DNA of 64,000 nt, from positions 7,846,471-7,910,470 of the forward strand of contig OY987247.1 in NCBI GenBank assembly GCA_963920765.1. Reading direction: 5' to 3'. Every line of letters begins with the position of its first letter. The first letter of the stretch is position 1. The notes under the pieces were generated by a model that was not told where the DNA came from, made no database searches, and saw only the letters and a list, made by a program, of their open reading frames with translations. Below, one piece after another: positions 35,033 to 45,869 of the stretch. A program made the translations under genes and the position numbers. Source of the DNA: Ulota crispa (taxonomy: Eukaryota; Streptophyta; Bryopsida; Orthotrichales; Orthotrichaceae).

Positions 35033-35691
35033 TTAACCCCAAAACAACTTGGAATTTAGTGAGCTTCTAGGAATTTGTTCTAACTTGAACAAAAAGTCAA
35101 CATTTTGATAAGTTGTACTAATTCTTTTGAATTATATATAACCATATAAAATCAAACTAGACATGTTAGAGATCACATTAGAAAAGAAAACACTACAATA
35201 TCTTTTATGGGTTGAAAGATTATAATGTTTGATCATGAGGGTGTTATAACTATAAAAGTGATTTGAAGTTTTTCAATCTTCTTTTTCACATGTCAAAAAT
35301 TTAAAAAGTTGGTCTCCAAAAAATCATGAGGTTAAAGGGCTTAACATGCATAACCCCAATCAATTTATGACTTCTCAAAATTTACTCTACAATTTTTTCA
35401 AATGAATTTCTAATGTGATTTTTCTCAAAGATCTAGTGTATTTGAGGCTCATTCCCAAGAGCCCTCAACACTACATAAAGTCAAGATTGCATTGGACACC
35501 CATGCATAAAAGCTTGAATAGAAAAATTGTAATCAATCATTTGCAAAATCAAATTGTTGAAGCTAAAACTAAACTTCCAAAAGAATCTTTCAAAAAAATA
35601 AAATACTAAAAATAATAATTTGGTAAGGTTTTATTTAACTTCAAAAATTGATTGAGGACACATTCTATCCTCAATGTCATTTTGGGGTTAA
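35033..35691. mobile_element. piggyBac-like TTAA MITE (family pB-B, copy 2)
   Basis: The left end is TTAACCCCAAAACAACTT, and the right end is TCATTTTGGGGTTAA. It is 659 bases including TTAA. The interior matches 4214-4866 (for example CAACATTTTGATAAGTTGTA). It is inserted in the last preserved units of the 12-bp minisatellite. Confidence 0.75.
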
Positions 35692-37592
35692 GCACTTGTT
35701 CACACCATCAAAGAATCTCCACTCTTTCTCTCTATTGGAAGGCACTAAGCAACTCTTGGAGTGTGTTAATTAGCTTGAAGGGAGCGGCTAAGGTAGACAC
35801 ACCCATTCCCAACTCCTCCCCAATCTCGCACCCTAGATTTGAGGCTTTCACCACACACTCTTGAACCCATAGTGGAGTAGTGAATGTTACTTGCACAAGC
35901 AAATTCTGCCACATGTAAGTTGCTAAGTTACTTTGGGACGGTTGAGATTGGGACCATCCAATGCCACTATGGGAACATATCCAAGCAATTCAAGGTTAGT
36001 CTAGAGTCCCTAATAGGGACCCTATGAGTTGCAACTTTGCCCTTTAATATAAAATATCATACAATACTTTTTTCCAAAAAATTACATTCCAAGATAGCTT
36101 GTTGAAAGGCTAAGTTCCCTACAGTTTTTTTTCTTGAATTTTTTGAGACCTTGAGGTACCCCAAACACTTAAATGATCCGGTATGGGTCTGTCTACCTTA
36201 CATTTTTAGCTCCACTCTTGCTCTTCAAATTGGGTCACCAAGGGTAGTTGGTGGGGCTTGTGGGGCCGCATGCATGAGTAAAATCCCTACCTTAGAACGT
36301 GTGATTGGGTAAAAGCAAGCTTGCATTGGTTAAAGCAATCCGCTTGCTCCCTGGGACATGCACGGACGAGATTCTTGTTTTATTTTGTAATTTGGGAGAT
36401 AGAAGATCACTTTCCAAAAGAAAGAAGAAAATTTTTAGCTTGTCAAAATTTGAAGATGACCTTGGAGCTTGGTGTCTCTCGAGGGCTGCTTGGTGAGGTT
36501 GTTCAAATTACACCGCTTGGCAAGTCCCTGGTGGACCTTAGTTTGGAGACTAGACCAGCCCAAGCCCTATACTCTCCCTTTTGGAGAGAAAGAGTGGAGA
36601 TGCTCTTACAATAACATAATTGCAAGTCTCTTAGGGCCAGCTTCCATGTTTTATTGGAACTTGAGAGTTGCATAAACAACAAAGGAGTCTTGCCATGGAA
36701 GGGGTTGGAAATCGGAAATGGTGTTCTGGTAAGTTTCTTGTATGAAGCATGATTGGGTTTTTTTTGTATTTCAGTTTTTTAAAATCAAAAAACGCTAATT
36801 ACTATGCTTAATCTTAATGCAGCATGGAAGATTGCTCTATTGTGCAAATATACGTTGCTATGTATTTAGACACTTACTATTTTGTAAATTTGAAAAATAA
36901 AATTTAGAGGATGTGCTAGCCTTGCCAAATATCTCTTTCTTGAAGGTGCAAAGAAAATTGAAAGATGCATTTATGATATTGAATATACACGTTTTCATAT
37001 ATTTTGGATATTTTATTACACTTTTACAAATGCTCTTAAGCTTGTCATTACACTTCTTCCATAAAGGTCGAGAACAAGTGAAAAGTCAAGAATGAGACGC
37101 TACTAATCAAAAACTTGTTTTAGTTTTGAAACATTTAAGTACGTCACCTAGGATGAGGTGTGATAATTCAGTAGCAAGTGTAAGTTCAAAAGTTTGTCTC
37201 AATAAATTTGAATGGTAAAGATATACTCTAGAAAAATCTGTTACAAATTAGAATTAGAATATAAATTATTTACCAATTGACCTTGATTTTCTTCATATTG
37301 ATTGCACACCATAGAACTATCTTATATTTATTTGGGAAACTTTCAAATTTGTTTGATTTCCTTTTTATTCTTGTTTAAAGACAACACTTGAAATTTTTCT
37401 TCATCATTACGTTTTCATTTTTTTAAATTACAACAAAGGCATAATTGCATGTGATGTAAATATTCACAAGTTGCCTACTTCACGAATCAAAAATTTGGGT
37501 CTCATTGTTGAAATTATAGGCTTCAGAATGAGGTTAACAAATAATTTGCACTCCTTTTAGGGGCTTGGAGTTGCAAAAGTGGGAGAAATGCT
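35692..37592. other. Intergenic DNA, no supported gene
   Basis: 36290-36608 resembles a degraded family D element (TACCTTAGA on the left, GTGGAGATGCTCTTA on the right). Open frames of 60-97 codons at 36305-36675 have no recognised motif. Confidence 0.35.
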
Positions 37593-37824
37593 TTAACCTC
37601 TGAAGGGCCCTTGGGTTCTGGAGCTATGGTACCAAATAGAGTTGCAATCAATATTCAAAAGTTTAAATCAGTTAGAAATTGAGTGTTACAACCATACATA
37701 TTGAAGGGTTGTATGATGGTGGGTGTATAATTTTTTTTGAAAAGCCCTTAAAGTAGCTCAAATACATGTGTACATACAATTGTACATACAGCCGCAAAGG
37801 ATTTTTGGGCCGTGCAGGGGTTAA
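37593..37824. mobile_element. piggyBac-like TTAA MITE (family pB-E, copy 2, inverted)
   Basis: It starts TTAACCTCTGAAGGGCCCTT and ends GGGCCGTGCAGGGGTTAA. It is 232 bases, the same length as 23521-23752, and the reverse complement of it. It shares its right TTAA with the next element. Confidence 0.8.
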
Positions 37825-38773
37825 TCCCTAAAGAACCATTGTCCCTTCTAGGGACAAATGGGATTTTGGGCATATACCTATGGCTAAACTACTTTGTGTG
37901 ATTTTTTGAAACTTTTTATTGAAGGTGTGGAATTCAAAAATTTATGTGAGCATCTAATTTTTTCTTCATTCTGACACTTGACAAAGAAGTTATGCAAGCA
38001 TTTATGAAAATTTGGGGAGGACATCTAGGCAGCCCAAAAACTTTTTTAAAATTCTCATTTTTTAAAAATAAAAATTTGAAATTGGTTCTTTAGATTTTCT
38101 TATATGTGGGAAGCTTTGAACCATTCAATTTCAATCAATGAGATGAAAGTTATGAGGAGTTTTTGTTTGCAGGCAGCTGTGGATTCTCTACTCTAAAATA
38201 AACTTTGAAGTCCTTTATTTTACTCAATTTTCAATATTTTGGAAAAAAAACTAAACTCAAGGAAATAGATTGTTTATCACAACATCATGACCATTGGGAT
38301 TTGCATTTTTCATTTTCTTAATTAACTTTTTAACAATTTGGAGTTTTGACTCATTCTCTATTTCTATTTACTTACTATTGATTTCCCATGGGTTGTGTAG
38401 TTCCAACTGATTTGAAAATTCTCCCACATATACCTAACTTGATCTCCTACATGGTAAATTAAAAGCACAACTTTGGGTAGAGCAATTTTTTTCAAGTAAG
38501 AGTGGTCAAAGGCTTTTGAAATTTACGGACAATAAGGAAAAAAACTTTTCCCTTCACCTCAAATGTAAATATCTCCATCCTCTCCATCTAGAATGACGTG
38601 ATTTTTTCCCACAAGTACCTCTTCTAGTCTGAGGCAAGATTTTACAATTGGATTTTCAAAAAACAAAAGAAAAAAATTTCCCATCTTACTCATCCCCTAG
38701 AAGTGGCAATTTATAGAAGTGGCAGTTTATAGTGATTTTGGCAAGAAAAAGGGCTTGGTCCTTTAGGGGTTAT
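37821..38773. mobile_element. piggyBac-like TTAA MITE (family pB-A)
   Basis: The left end is TTAATCCCTAAAGAACCA, and the right end is TTGGTCCTTTAGGGGTTA, where the final TTAA has mutated to TTAT. The interior matches 3282-4210 in the same orientation. Confidence 0.75.
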
Positions 38774-40019
38774 GCTATAATAATTCCTATCTTTGTGTAA
38801 ATTTCCAACTTCTCTACTCCTTGACTTTGACATTTGTTCATGTGCCTAACCTCTGCTTGCTTCCTCATTTGTGTATCACAATAATTATTAACAAAAAATA
38901 CTATAATCTTGATAAGCATTCAAATAATGTGAAATGATGAGAAATTAATATGAGGTAACGTAAATGCACTATTTGGTGTAAGATAATATCGAGCGCAAGC
39001 ACAAAACAAAAACCAGTTTAAAAATGAGAATGCAAGATTTTTACCAAGAAAGCTCAAAATGTGCTCGGACAATGCCTGTAACAATTCGTACACGCATATG
39101 GAAGCATAAACTCAATTTTTGGTGCCCAATGCGGATTTAATGGATCACTTTTTGGGAGCGCCAGCCGTTCTCCGACATCTAAAATTAAACTTGAAGTAGA
39201 TAGATATGCATCCAAACAAGACACAAATGCACCCAAACAAGACATGAATGCACCCAAATCAGACACGCAAGTTGACATAAATGAATAGAAATTGTGTAGG
39301 TGGCAGTTTTTGATTGGGTATGACATGCGCATGCCATGGTCTTGTTGTTGTTGCTTTTTCAAGGGTCTGGTGTCTACAATAGGTAAGTCTAGGGAGTTTT
39401 GTCTTCAACAATTCATAATTGATTCATATGATCTCAAGAAAATTCCAAAAACAATTTTCCTTGCATCTGTATCCGTTTCCTAACAAGCCCATGCCATTAG
39501 ATTCTCAAAAGAACCTCCCAATTACCACATCTAAGATAAGTGTTGCATTTGGGTGCTTCTACCTTATGCCGGACCAGTTTATTGGTGCATGTGCGTGGGC
39601 CAAGTGTCTGTAAAGTAGAAGGCTCAAAAACCGTCCACGCTCTAAAGTCACTCACCCTCCAAAATGTTCTCAATCTATACATGTATTTTTTCATAGATTT
39701 TCAAAATGTACAAGTAGTGTACATTTAGGGAGGTGAGCAATTATAGAGCCCTATGCCACTTTAGCTTCAAAATTTCATAACTAATTCTACAAAACTCCAA
39801 AAAATATGAAACAACTTGGGTTAGATGTCCATTCTTCTCGAAAGTTTTACTGAAAATATTTCAAGTAGTTCTACCTCCCAAAATTCAGTTTCAGCCCTTA
39901 GATGATCGGTTTCTGAGCCTCCTACCTCAATGGCAGAATGCGGCGCCAATGAGAGACAGCGCTGGGCCCACACCTCCACGTCAGCTATTCGGCGCCCTCC
40001 ACCAACCAAGCTAGCACCA
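38774..40019. other. Intergenic DNA, no supported gene
   Basis: Short direct repeats (ATGCACCCAAACAAGACA-like) lie at about 39207-39262. The frame at 39054-39362 (minus) has no recognised domain. Confidence 0.35.
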
Positions 40020-40486
40020 CGTATACCGTGCCCTTCACTCCCCACTCCTTCTCTCTCTCGTCCCCTCCACTGCGTCACTCGTCTCTCTCCCCGTCTCTCT
40101 CCCTCTCGCCCTCTCGCCCTCTGGTCACATCATTCACGCCCCTCGCAGCCATCTCCTCCTCCATCTCGTGCCCTTCAAAGCCCACACCTGCAAAACCCAC
40201 CACATCTGCAGTTCTCGGCAAAACCGTCCGTCACTTCACTTGCACTTCGTCATTCCACATCACACCTGGACTAATCCCTCGGAGGAGCATGCTTTTCTCT
40301 TAGATCTTTCCACCCTGGTCCTAACAGCTCGAATATCCCAAGTGTGCCGAGTATTCTATTCTTTTGTGTATTTATTGCCGCGGAGAACGTCGTACACGAG
40401 TGTGTTGGAGAGAGCGCCAGGGGGTGTTGTCAAGGCAAGCGCCATCTCGAGTGAACGGACGATCCGCTTTGTGGTTTCAGGGAACG
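40020..40486 (+). promoter_or_regulatory. Pyrimidine-rich leader of the APS kinase gene
   Basis: Composition changes abruptly to C/T-rich on the plus strand (repeated CTCTCTC, CCCTCTCGC at 40040-40125), as is common in plant core promoters and 5' leaders. The reading frame of exon 1 is also open upstream to an ATG at 40364, so part of this could be coding. Confidence 0.5.
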
Positions 40487-43400
40487 ATGCAGGGTGGTTG
40501 TAGTAGTTACGTGGTCGAGCCCCGGTGTGTGGTTACCAGGAGAGCTCTCGATCTGCACAGGCCGGGATGTGTAGTAGCATCATCGTCATCAGCAGCATCG
40601 ATTGAGAGGCGCTTCGTGACGATCGAAGCTCTGCAATGGAACCCTAGGCAGAGAGGCCGCCGTGGCAATTGGTGTGACGTCGCGGGAGCTTCAGTTAGGG
40701 TTAGATCTAAGGAGCAGTCTTTATTACGCTGTGTCGCATCGGCTGGATCGCCTGCGAGACATGGCGAAGTGAAGCAGGGAGAGCAACAAGAGGTTGTTGA
40801 AGATGACTGTGAGGGTAGCAATGTGTCGTCGACTGTGAGCACCAACGGCAGGACTCCGGACGTGGAGACGACGACGGGCTCGTCTATTCCAGGTAGGGTT
40901 ATTCTCGTCGTCTTCGTTTGTACCAATGCTGGACTATGAACTCTTCTTGCGAACTTAACCCCTGAGCGCCCAGAGTTGAAACGCGAAAAGCTTTACTTGT
41001 GTGCAATCAAAGTGCCCATGTGGATTGAAAAATACGATCCATAAGATCTGACCATATGAATTGTTAATGGAAAGCGTCTCCATCATGACTTGATTGGAAG
41101 TGGTTTCACTGAATGTGCAATGAGATTATATCGGTCAAAATTGAGTTGACTTAACTTTTTCATTGACATTATAATGTCTCTTGTGCGCTCAAGGGTTAAG
41201 GCCTGTTTCCACTTAATTCTAGTAAAAAGTTATGATCTTTTTTGTTAAGAATAACAAAGTAGGTGCACAAAGGGTAAGCTTACTTGCAACTTGCAAATGT
41301 TGTAGCAAGGATGAATAGTACTTTTGGTATTTGTTGTTCACACTATTGGCAAAGTTAAAAGTCACTAGTATTATTTAATTCACCATCTTCACCAACTTTA
41401 CACGATACCATGATTAGTACTATCAAACCTTTGTTTTTCTTGATTTTGGATTTAAATGATTTTTAGCAAAAAGTTATTTATGTGATTGTAGTTTATTACG
41501 ATTTCTACATACTAAAATTGATGTTATCTACTACCACCAACCCTGCCAACCAGGTTTGGTTCTTAATCACCAACTCAAGTGGGAATGCCAATTAACCATC
41601 TAATACTCACCTAAGATAGCAACACCCATAACCATCATTGCATCTATAACCATCACTTCTAAAATCTTGGAAAATTTGTGGAAGTGAATAGATGTAATTA
41701 CAAGGGTGTACAACATGTGAACATGAAACCTTAGTGTTGGTATTAGGTGCAATTGCAGTCGGTTCTTTAAAAATTCACAACTTAAGGTAGGAGCACCCAT
41801 AAGCGTCAATGTCCCCATAACAGTCACCTTTGAAATATTGAAAAATCTGTGGAAATGAATAGATGTAATTACAAAGATGTACAACATGTGAACATGAAAA
41901 CCTTAGTGTTGGTTATGAGTACAATGGCAGTTTGCTCTTTAAAAATTCATGGTTGCTCTTTAAAAATTCACAACTTATTCTCACAGTATCCAAATAATAC
42001 ATTTGAAACTGCAAACTCATCATTTTTCTCTTCCTAATAGGATCGTATAATTTGCTAGATGTTTAATAATCATCATGTTCAAAACCCTGAATTTGACGGT
42101 TATGGGTGCTGCTACCTTTAATTTAATTGTGCGTTCAAACTTATGTTGTGTGTGGTTGGCAGGGTTGATAATGCCGCCATTGACGACAGTGGGGAAGTCG
42201 ACCAACATAGCGTGGGAGGGGTGCATGGTGAAGCGCCAAGACCGGCAACAAATGCTCAACCAGAAGGGATGCGTCCTCTGGATCACGGGGCTCAGCAGCT
42301 CAGGCAAGTCCACGCTCGCCTGCACGCTCGACCACGCGCTCTTGAAGCTCGGCAAGCTGAGCTACGTCCTGGACGGCGACAACGTCCGGCACGGCTTGAG
42401 CAACAACCTCGGCTTCTCCGCCGACGACCGAGCGGAGAACATCCGTCGAGTGGGCGAGGTGGCCAAGCTCTTCGCCGACACCGGGGTGATCTGTATCGCT
42501 AGCTTCATCTCCCCCTACAAACGAGACCGCGATGCATGCAGGCCAGTGTTCTTTAACCCCTAAAGGATTGTGTTGTATATTGTGTATGCTCTCTTATGTT
42601 GTATACAGATGGGGGTATTTGGGTAGCACATGAATCCGTAGATTTTAAGCCAAGTTACAAACATACTACCAACTAACTGGGATTTTTTGGGGATTTTTTG
42701 GCATTTGTCATAAAGCCTATTCTTAATCGGGAATTGATATGTGTACCACACCCTTTCAAATACTGTACCACACCCCCAAAGTAAATTTTAGATTTTTACC
42801 ACAAAAAAGCTGAATTTGAAAATTTGGAATTCAGATTTGGACTTAGAGAGACCATGATTTAGTCTAAAACCACAAAAAAGTTGCAAATAACAACACCCTA
42901 TGAAAAAACTGATCTTTTTTTACAAACAAAAGTAAAAGTAATACTTTCCTCCCTAAATAAACTTTCTCATTGGGTGTTGTTAATTGCAACTTTTTTTTAT
43001 GGTTCTAGACTAAATCATGGCCTCTAAGTCCAAATTTGAATTCCAAATTCTCAAATTTAGCTTTCTGATGGTAGAAATCTAAAATTTACTCTGGGGTGTG
43101 GTACAATAATTGAAAGGGTGTGGTACACATTTCAATTCCCTTCTTAATCCTTAAATGACCATAGGGCATAGTATATATGATGTTGTATAATTGGCATTTG
43201 TTACCAATAAGAAGTTTTAATTTGGGATCTCAAGTAGCTCACTAGAACCGCTTTGATCTATTCTTCAACTTCTTTGTTGATTGTAAATGTTCAAATATAG
43301 TAAAGGTGTGAATCTATTCCAAATACAAAAAAAAAACACCTTGTATTGTATTGGTTGCAATGGTACGTTTAGGGGTTAACCTTTAAATGACCATGGGGTA

Positions 43401-44276
43401 TAGTATATATGCTGTTATATTGGCATTTGCTACCAACAAGAAGTTTAAATTTGGGATCTCAAATAGCTCACTAGAAACACATTGATCTATATTTCAACTT
43501 CTTTGTTAATCTCAAATGTAGTAAAGTTGTGAATTCATTCCAAATACAAGAACAATACTTCATATTGTACTGGTCAAAGTGGCATGCTTAGACGTTTAAC
43601 CCCTAAGCATCATAGCATCATAGCATCATAGCATTTTCTAGATCAGGATTCCAGGAACAACCCAATCATCAAACCTTATAATTTTTGCATCTGTACAATG
43701 GGTTTTTACAAGAATTACAGATTTGCACTTGTTAAGAAGTTGCCAACATAATTCTATGGTGGATTTTTCAATTATGGCTTGAACCCGAACAAAACCCTCT
43801 CCCAAACTTATCTAGATTCATGTTTTGTTTGTGACGCTTAGGGGTTCAGGGTTAAACTGGCTAAATTTTGTAGGATTGCTAACAAAATTTCCATGCAGCT
43901 AACAAAAAATGTAAACTTTTTCAATGTCAAATTTGAAAATTTTAGCTTGTTAGCAGTGTTTTTAGCCACTTATGCTAAAAGTGAAAATCATATTTGGGAT
44001 CACTGGTGCAGGCAGCTTATGGCGCCTGGGGATTTCATCGAGGTGTTCATGGATGTGCCGCTGGAGGTGTGCGAGGGGCGAGATCCCAAGGGGTTGTACA
44101 AACTCGCCAGAGCTGGGAAGATCCAAGGCTTCACTGGTGTTGACGACCCCTACGAGGACCCTCCCGAAGCCGAAATCGTCATGAGGCCCTTGAATGGCGT
44201 GTGCTCTTCTCCGCAAGACATGACTGCCCAAGTGCTGGCGTATCTTGAACAGCATGGATTCCTCCACAGCGCTTGA
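40487..44276 (+). CDS. APK: Adenylyl-sulfate (APS) kinase, plastid type, three exons
   Basis: Phosphorylates APS with ATP to make PAPS, the sulfate donor for sulfotransferases. Exons: 40487-40892, 42163-42541, 44012-44276; phases agree and give 349 residues. Exon 1 encodes about 136 residues, Ser/Arg/Ala-rich and poor in acids at first, like a plastid transit peptide. Catalytic core: P-loop GLSSSGKST (178-186; the usual third Gly is Ser), DGDNVRHGL (206-214), [23 protein letters not shown] (250-254), [13 protein letters not shown] and [10 protein letters not shown]. Cys156 and Cys189 have the 33-residue spacing of the redox disulfide known from Arabidopsis APK1, so redox control is likely. 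Intron 1 is GT-AG. Intron 2 begins CAG|GCCAGT, a GC donor. Both introns are filled with MITEs. An ATG at 40364 in the same frame is a possible longer start. Confidence 0.93.
40955..41199. mobile_element. piggyBac-like TTAA MITE (family pB-D, copy 3), in APK intron 1
   Basis: The ends are TTAACCCCTGAGCGCCCAG and TGTGCGCTCAAGGGTTAA. It is 245 bases including TTAA and lies 62 bases after the exon 1 donor. Confidence 0.75.
41602..41784 (+). repeat. Partial tandem copy of the adjacent family A2 element
   Basis: About 180 bases (AGCAACACCCATAACC ... AAAAATTCACAACTT) directly repeat the left part of the element at 41785-42118, including ATAGATGTAATTACAA and TACAACATGTGAACATG. Confidence 0.65.
41785..42118. 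mobile_element. TA-flanked MITE (family A2, copy 2), in APK intron 1
   Basis: The left AAGGTAGGAGCACCCATAAG and right TTATGGGTGCTGCTACCTT are inverted. It ends 44 bases before exon 2. The interior is almost the same as 45552-45869. Confidence 0.7.
42553..42728. mobile_element. piggyBac-like end fragment in APK intron 2
   Basis: TTAACCCCTAAAGGATTG at 42553-42570 is a pB-type terminus. No partner end is found before the next element, so this is a truncated copy or a chance match. It starts 11 bases after the exon 2 donor. Confidence 0.4.
42729..43140. mobile_element. Palindromic Mutator-like MITE (family M, copy 4), in APK intron 2
   Basis: The ends are GGGAATTGATATGTGTACC and its near inverse. 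The flanking 9-mers are identical, TTCTTAATC at 42720-42728 and 43141-43149. The right copy contains the left TTAA of the next element, so it inserted into that element's terminus. Confidence 0.85.
43144..43379. mobile_element. piggyBac-like TTAA MITE (family pB-C, copy 2)
   Basis: The left end is TTAATCCTTAAATGACCA, and the right end is GGTACGTTTAGGGGTTAA. It is 236 bases. It shares its right TTAA with the next copy and has the same interior as 4867-5099. Confidence 0.75.
43376..43599. mobile_element. piggyBac-like TTAA MITE (family pB-C, copy 3)
   Basis: The left end is TTAACCTTTAAATGACCA, and the right end is GGCATGCTTAGACGTTTAA. It is 224 bases, a diverged tandem partner of 43144-43379 in the same orientation. 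Confidence 0.7.
43596..43848. mobile_element. piggyBac-like TTAA MITE (unique interior)
   Basis: The left end is TTAACCCCTAAGCATCA, and the right end is TGACGCTTAGGGGTTCA, where the last TTAA appears as TTCA. ATCATAGC is repeated three times next to the left end. It is the third element in an end-to-end chain. Confidence 0.65.
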
Positions 44277-45000
44277 AACCCCTTCCCAAAACTTTGAAAA
44301 AGTTCCCTTTTTTGGCTTGCATCGTTATGTCCGCTGTAGTTACACATGTAAATAAACATATTTGTATATAATTCAACTGACACACCATTTTCTCCAAACT
44401 TTGAAGTCGTTTTGGGGTTTTGTTTTCTGAATGCAATTTTGGAAAGCTTTGTTTTGGCTTGCATCGTTATGTCCGCTGTGGTGGTTACACTCATGTAAAA
44501 AAAACACATTTGTATATAATTTAACTGACACCGCCATTTTCTCAAAACTTTGAAGTAGATTTTTTTCTTACGCACTTTGAAGTGGGGTTTTGGTTTTTCT
44601 GAATGCAATTTTGAAAAGCTTTGTTTTTTTGGCTTGCATTGTTATGTCCGTTGTGGTTACACACATGTAAAAAACACGTTTGTATATAATTCAACTGACA
44701 CCATCATTTTCTCAAATCTTTGAAGTCGGTTTTTTTACGTACTTTGAAGTGGGGTTTTGGTTTTTCTGAACGTCCAAGTGCTGGCGTATTTGGAACAGCA
44801 TGGATTCCTCCGCAGCGCTTGAACCCCTACCCAAAATTTTGAAAACTTCCTTTTTTGGCTTTGTATCGTCATGGCTGCTGTGGTTATTCACATGTAAAAA
44901 TACATTGTATATAATTCAACCGACACCATTTTCTCAAAAATTTGAAGCCCTTTTTTACGCACTTTGAAATGGGGTTTTGGTTTTTCTGAATGCAATGGAA
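44277..45000 (+). repeat. Tandem array of APK 3' flank with a copy of the last coding bases
   Basis: About four units of 140-175 bases repeat GGCTTGCATCGTTATGTCCG, TGTATATAATTCAACTGACA and CTTTGAAGTGGGGTTTTGG-like segments (starting about 44316, 44456, 44631 and 44853). Between the third and fourth, 44773-44823 repeats the final 51 bases of APK exon 3, with [16 protein letters not shown] and a stop. Confidence 0.8.
44351..44356 (+). terminator. Candidate polyadenylation signal of APK
   Basis: AATAAA lies 75 bases after the stop, with T-rich DNA downstream. Chosen by motif and position only. Confidence 0.4.
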
Positions 45001-45551
45001 TCATCAAGTTGTCTTTGCCACACTTTCCACTACCGTACATTCTTGTGAACCTGTTTTCTTGGAAATGTCAAGTGCAAAGTGTTTTAGAACTGACATAGAA
45101 GGTCAGTCTAATTGTTGTTGAGGTTTTGAGAGTTTTTTTCGTATTTTGTTGTATAGCGTGTATAGCAACAACTACCGAGGACCTACGACGCTGGAATTTG
45201 TAATCACGCTCTGGAGGGTTCTGGATGGATGGGAGGAGCACGGAACCCATATTAAGGAGATATGGAGTATGCGCTTATTTATGGAATCTTATTTAAAATT
45301 ATCTTGTTCATGAGAGGAAAAATTTAGAAGTTATTGTAGCAAAATGATGAGAAACTCAATATGACAAGATTGTATTGCATTATTATGAAAAAAAAAGGTC
45401 AATGACACATTACACCAACTTGAAAACATTATAGTTAACACTCCATAAATAGTTGCATAATTTCATATCTACCTAGTATCCCCTTATATCTAATATCTCC
45501 TTATAAGTTTTGCCTTGTGCCGGCGCAGCAAAAGTTGGATGGAAACATGTG
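45001..45551. other. Intergenic DNA, nothing recognised
   Basis: No gene or bounded repeat is seen. Confidence 0.35.
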
Positions 45552-45869
45552 TAAGGTAGGAGCACCCATAAGCGTTAGTGTCCCCATAGCTGTCACCTCT
45601 AAATCTTAAAAAATTTGTAGAAATAAATAAATGTAATCACAAGGATATACAACATGTGAACATGAAAACCTTAGTGTTGGTTATGAGTACAATGGCAGTT
45701 TGCTTTTTAAAAATTCACAACTTATTCTCACAGTATCCAAATAATACATTTGAAACTGCAAACTCATCATTTTTCTCTTCTTAATAGGATCCTATAATTT
45801 GCTAGATGTTTATTAATAGTCATCATGTTCAAAACCCTTAAACTAACGCTTGTGGGTGTTCCTACCTTA
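45552..45869. mobile_element. TA-flanked MITE (family A2, copy 3)
   Basis: The left TAAGGTAGGAGCACCCATAA and right TGTGGGTGTTCCTACCTTA are inverted, and flanked by TA. Long stretches are identical to 41785-42118, suggesting recent mobility or duplication. Confidence 0.75.
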
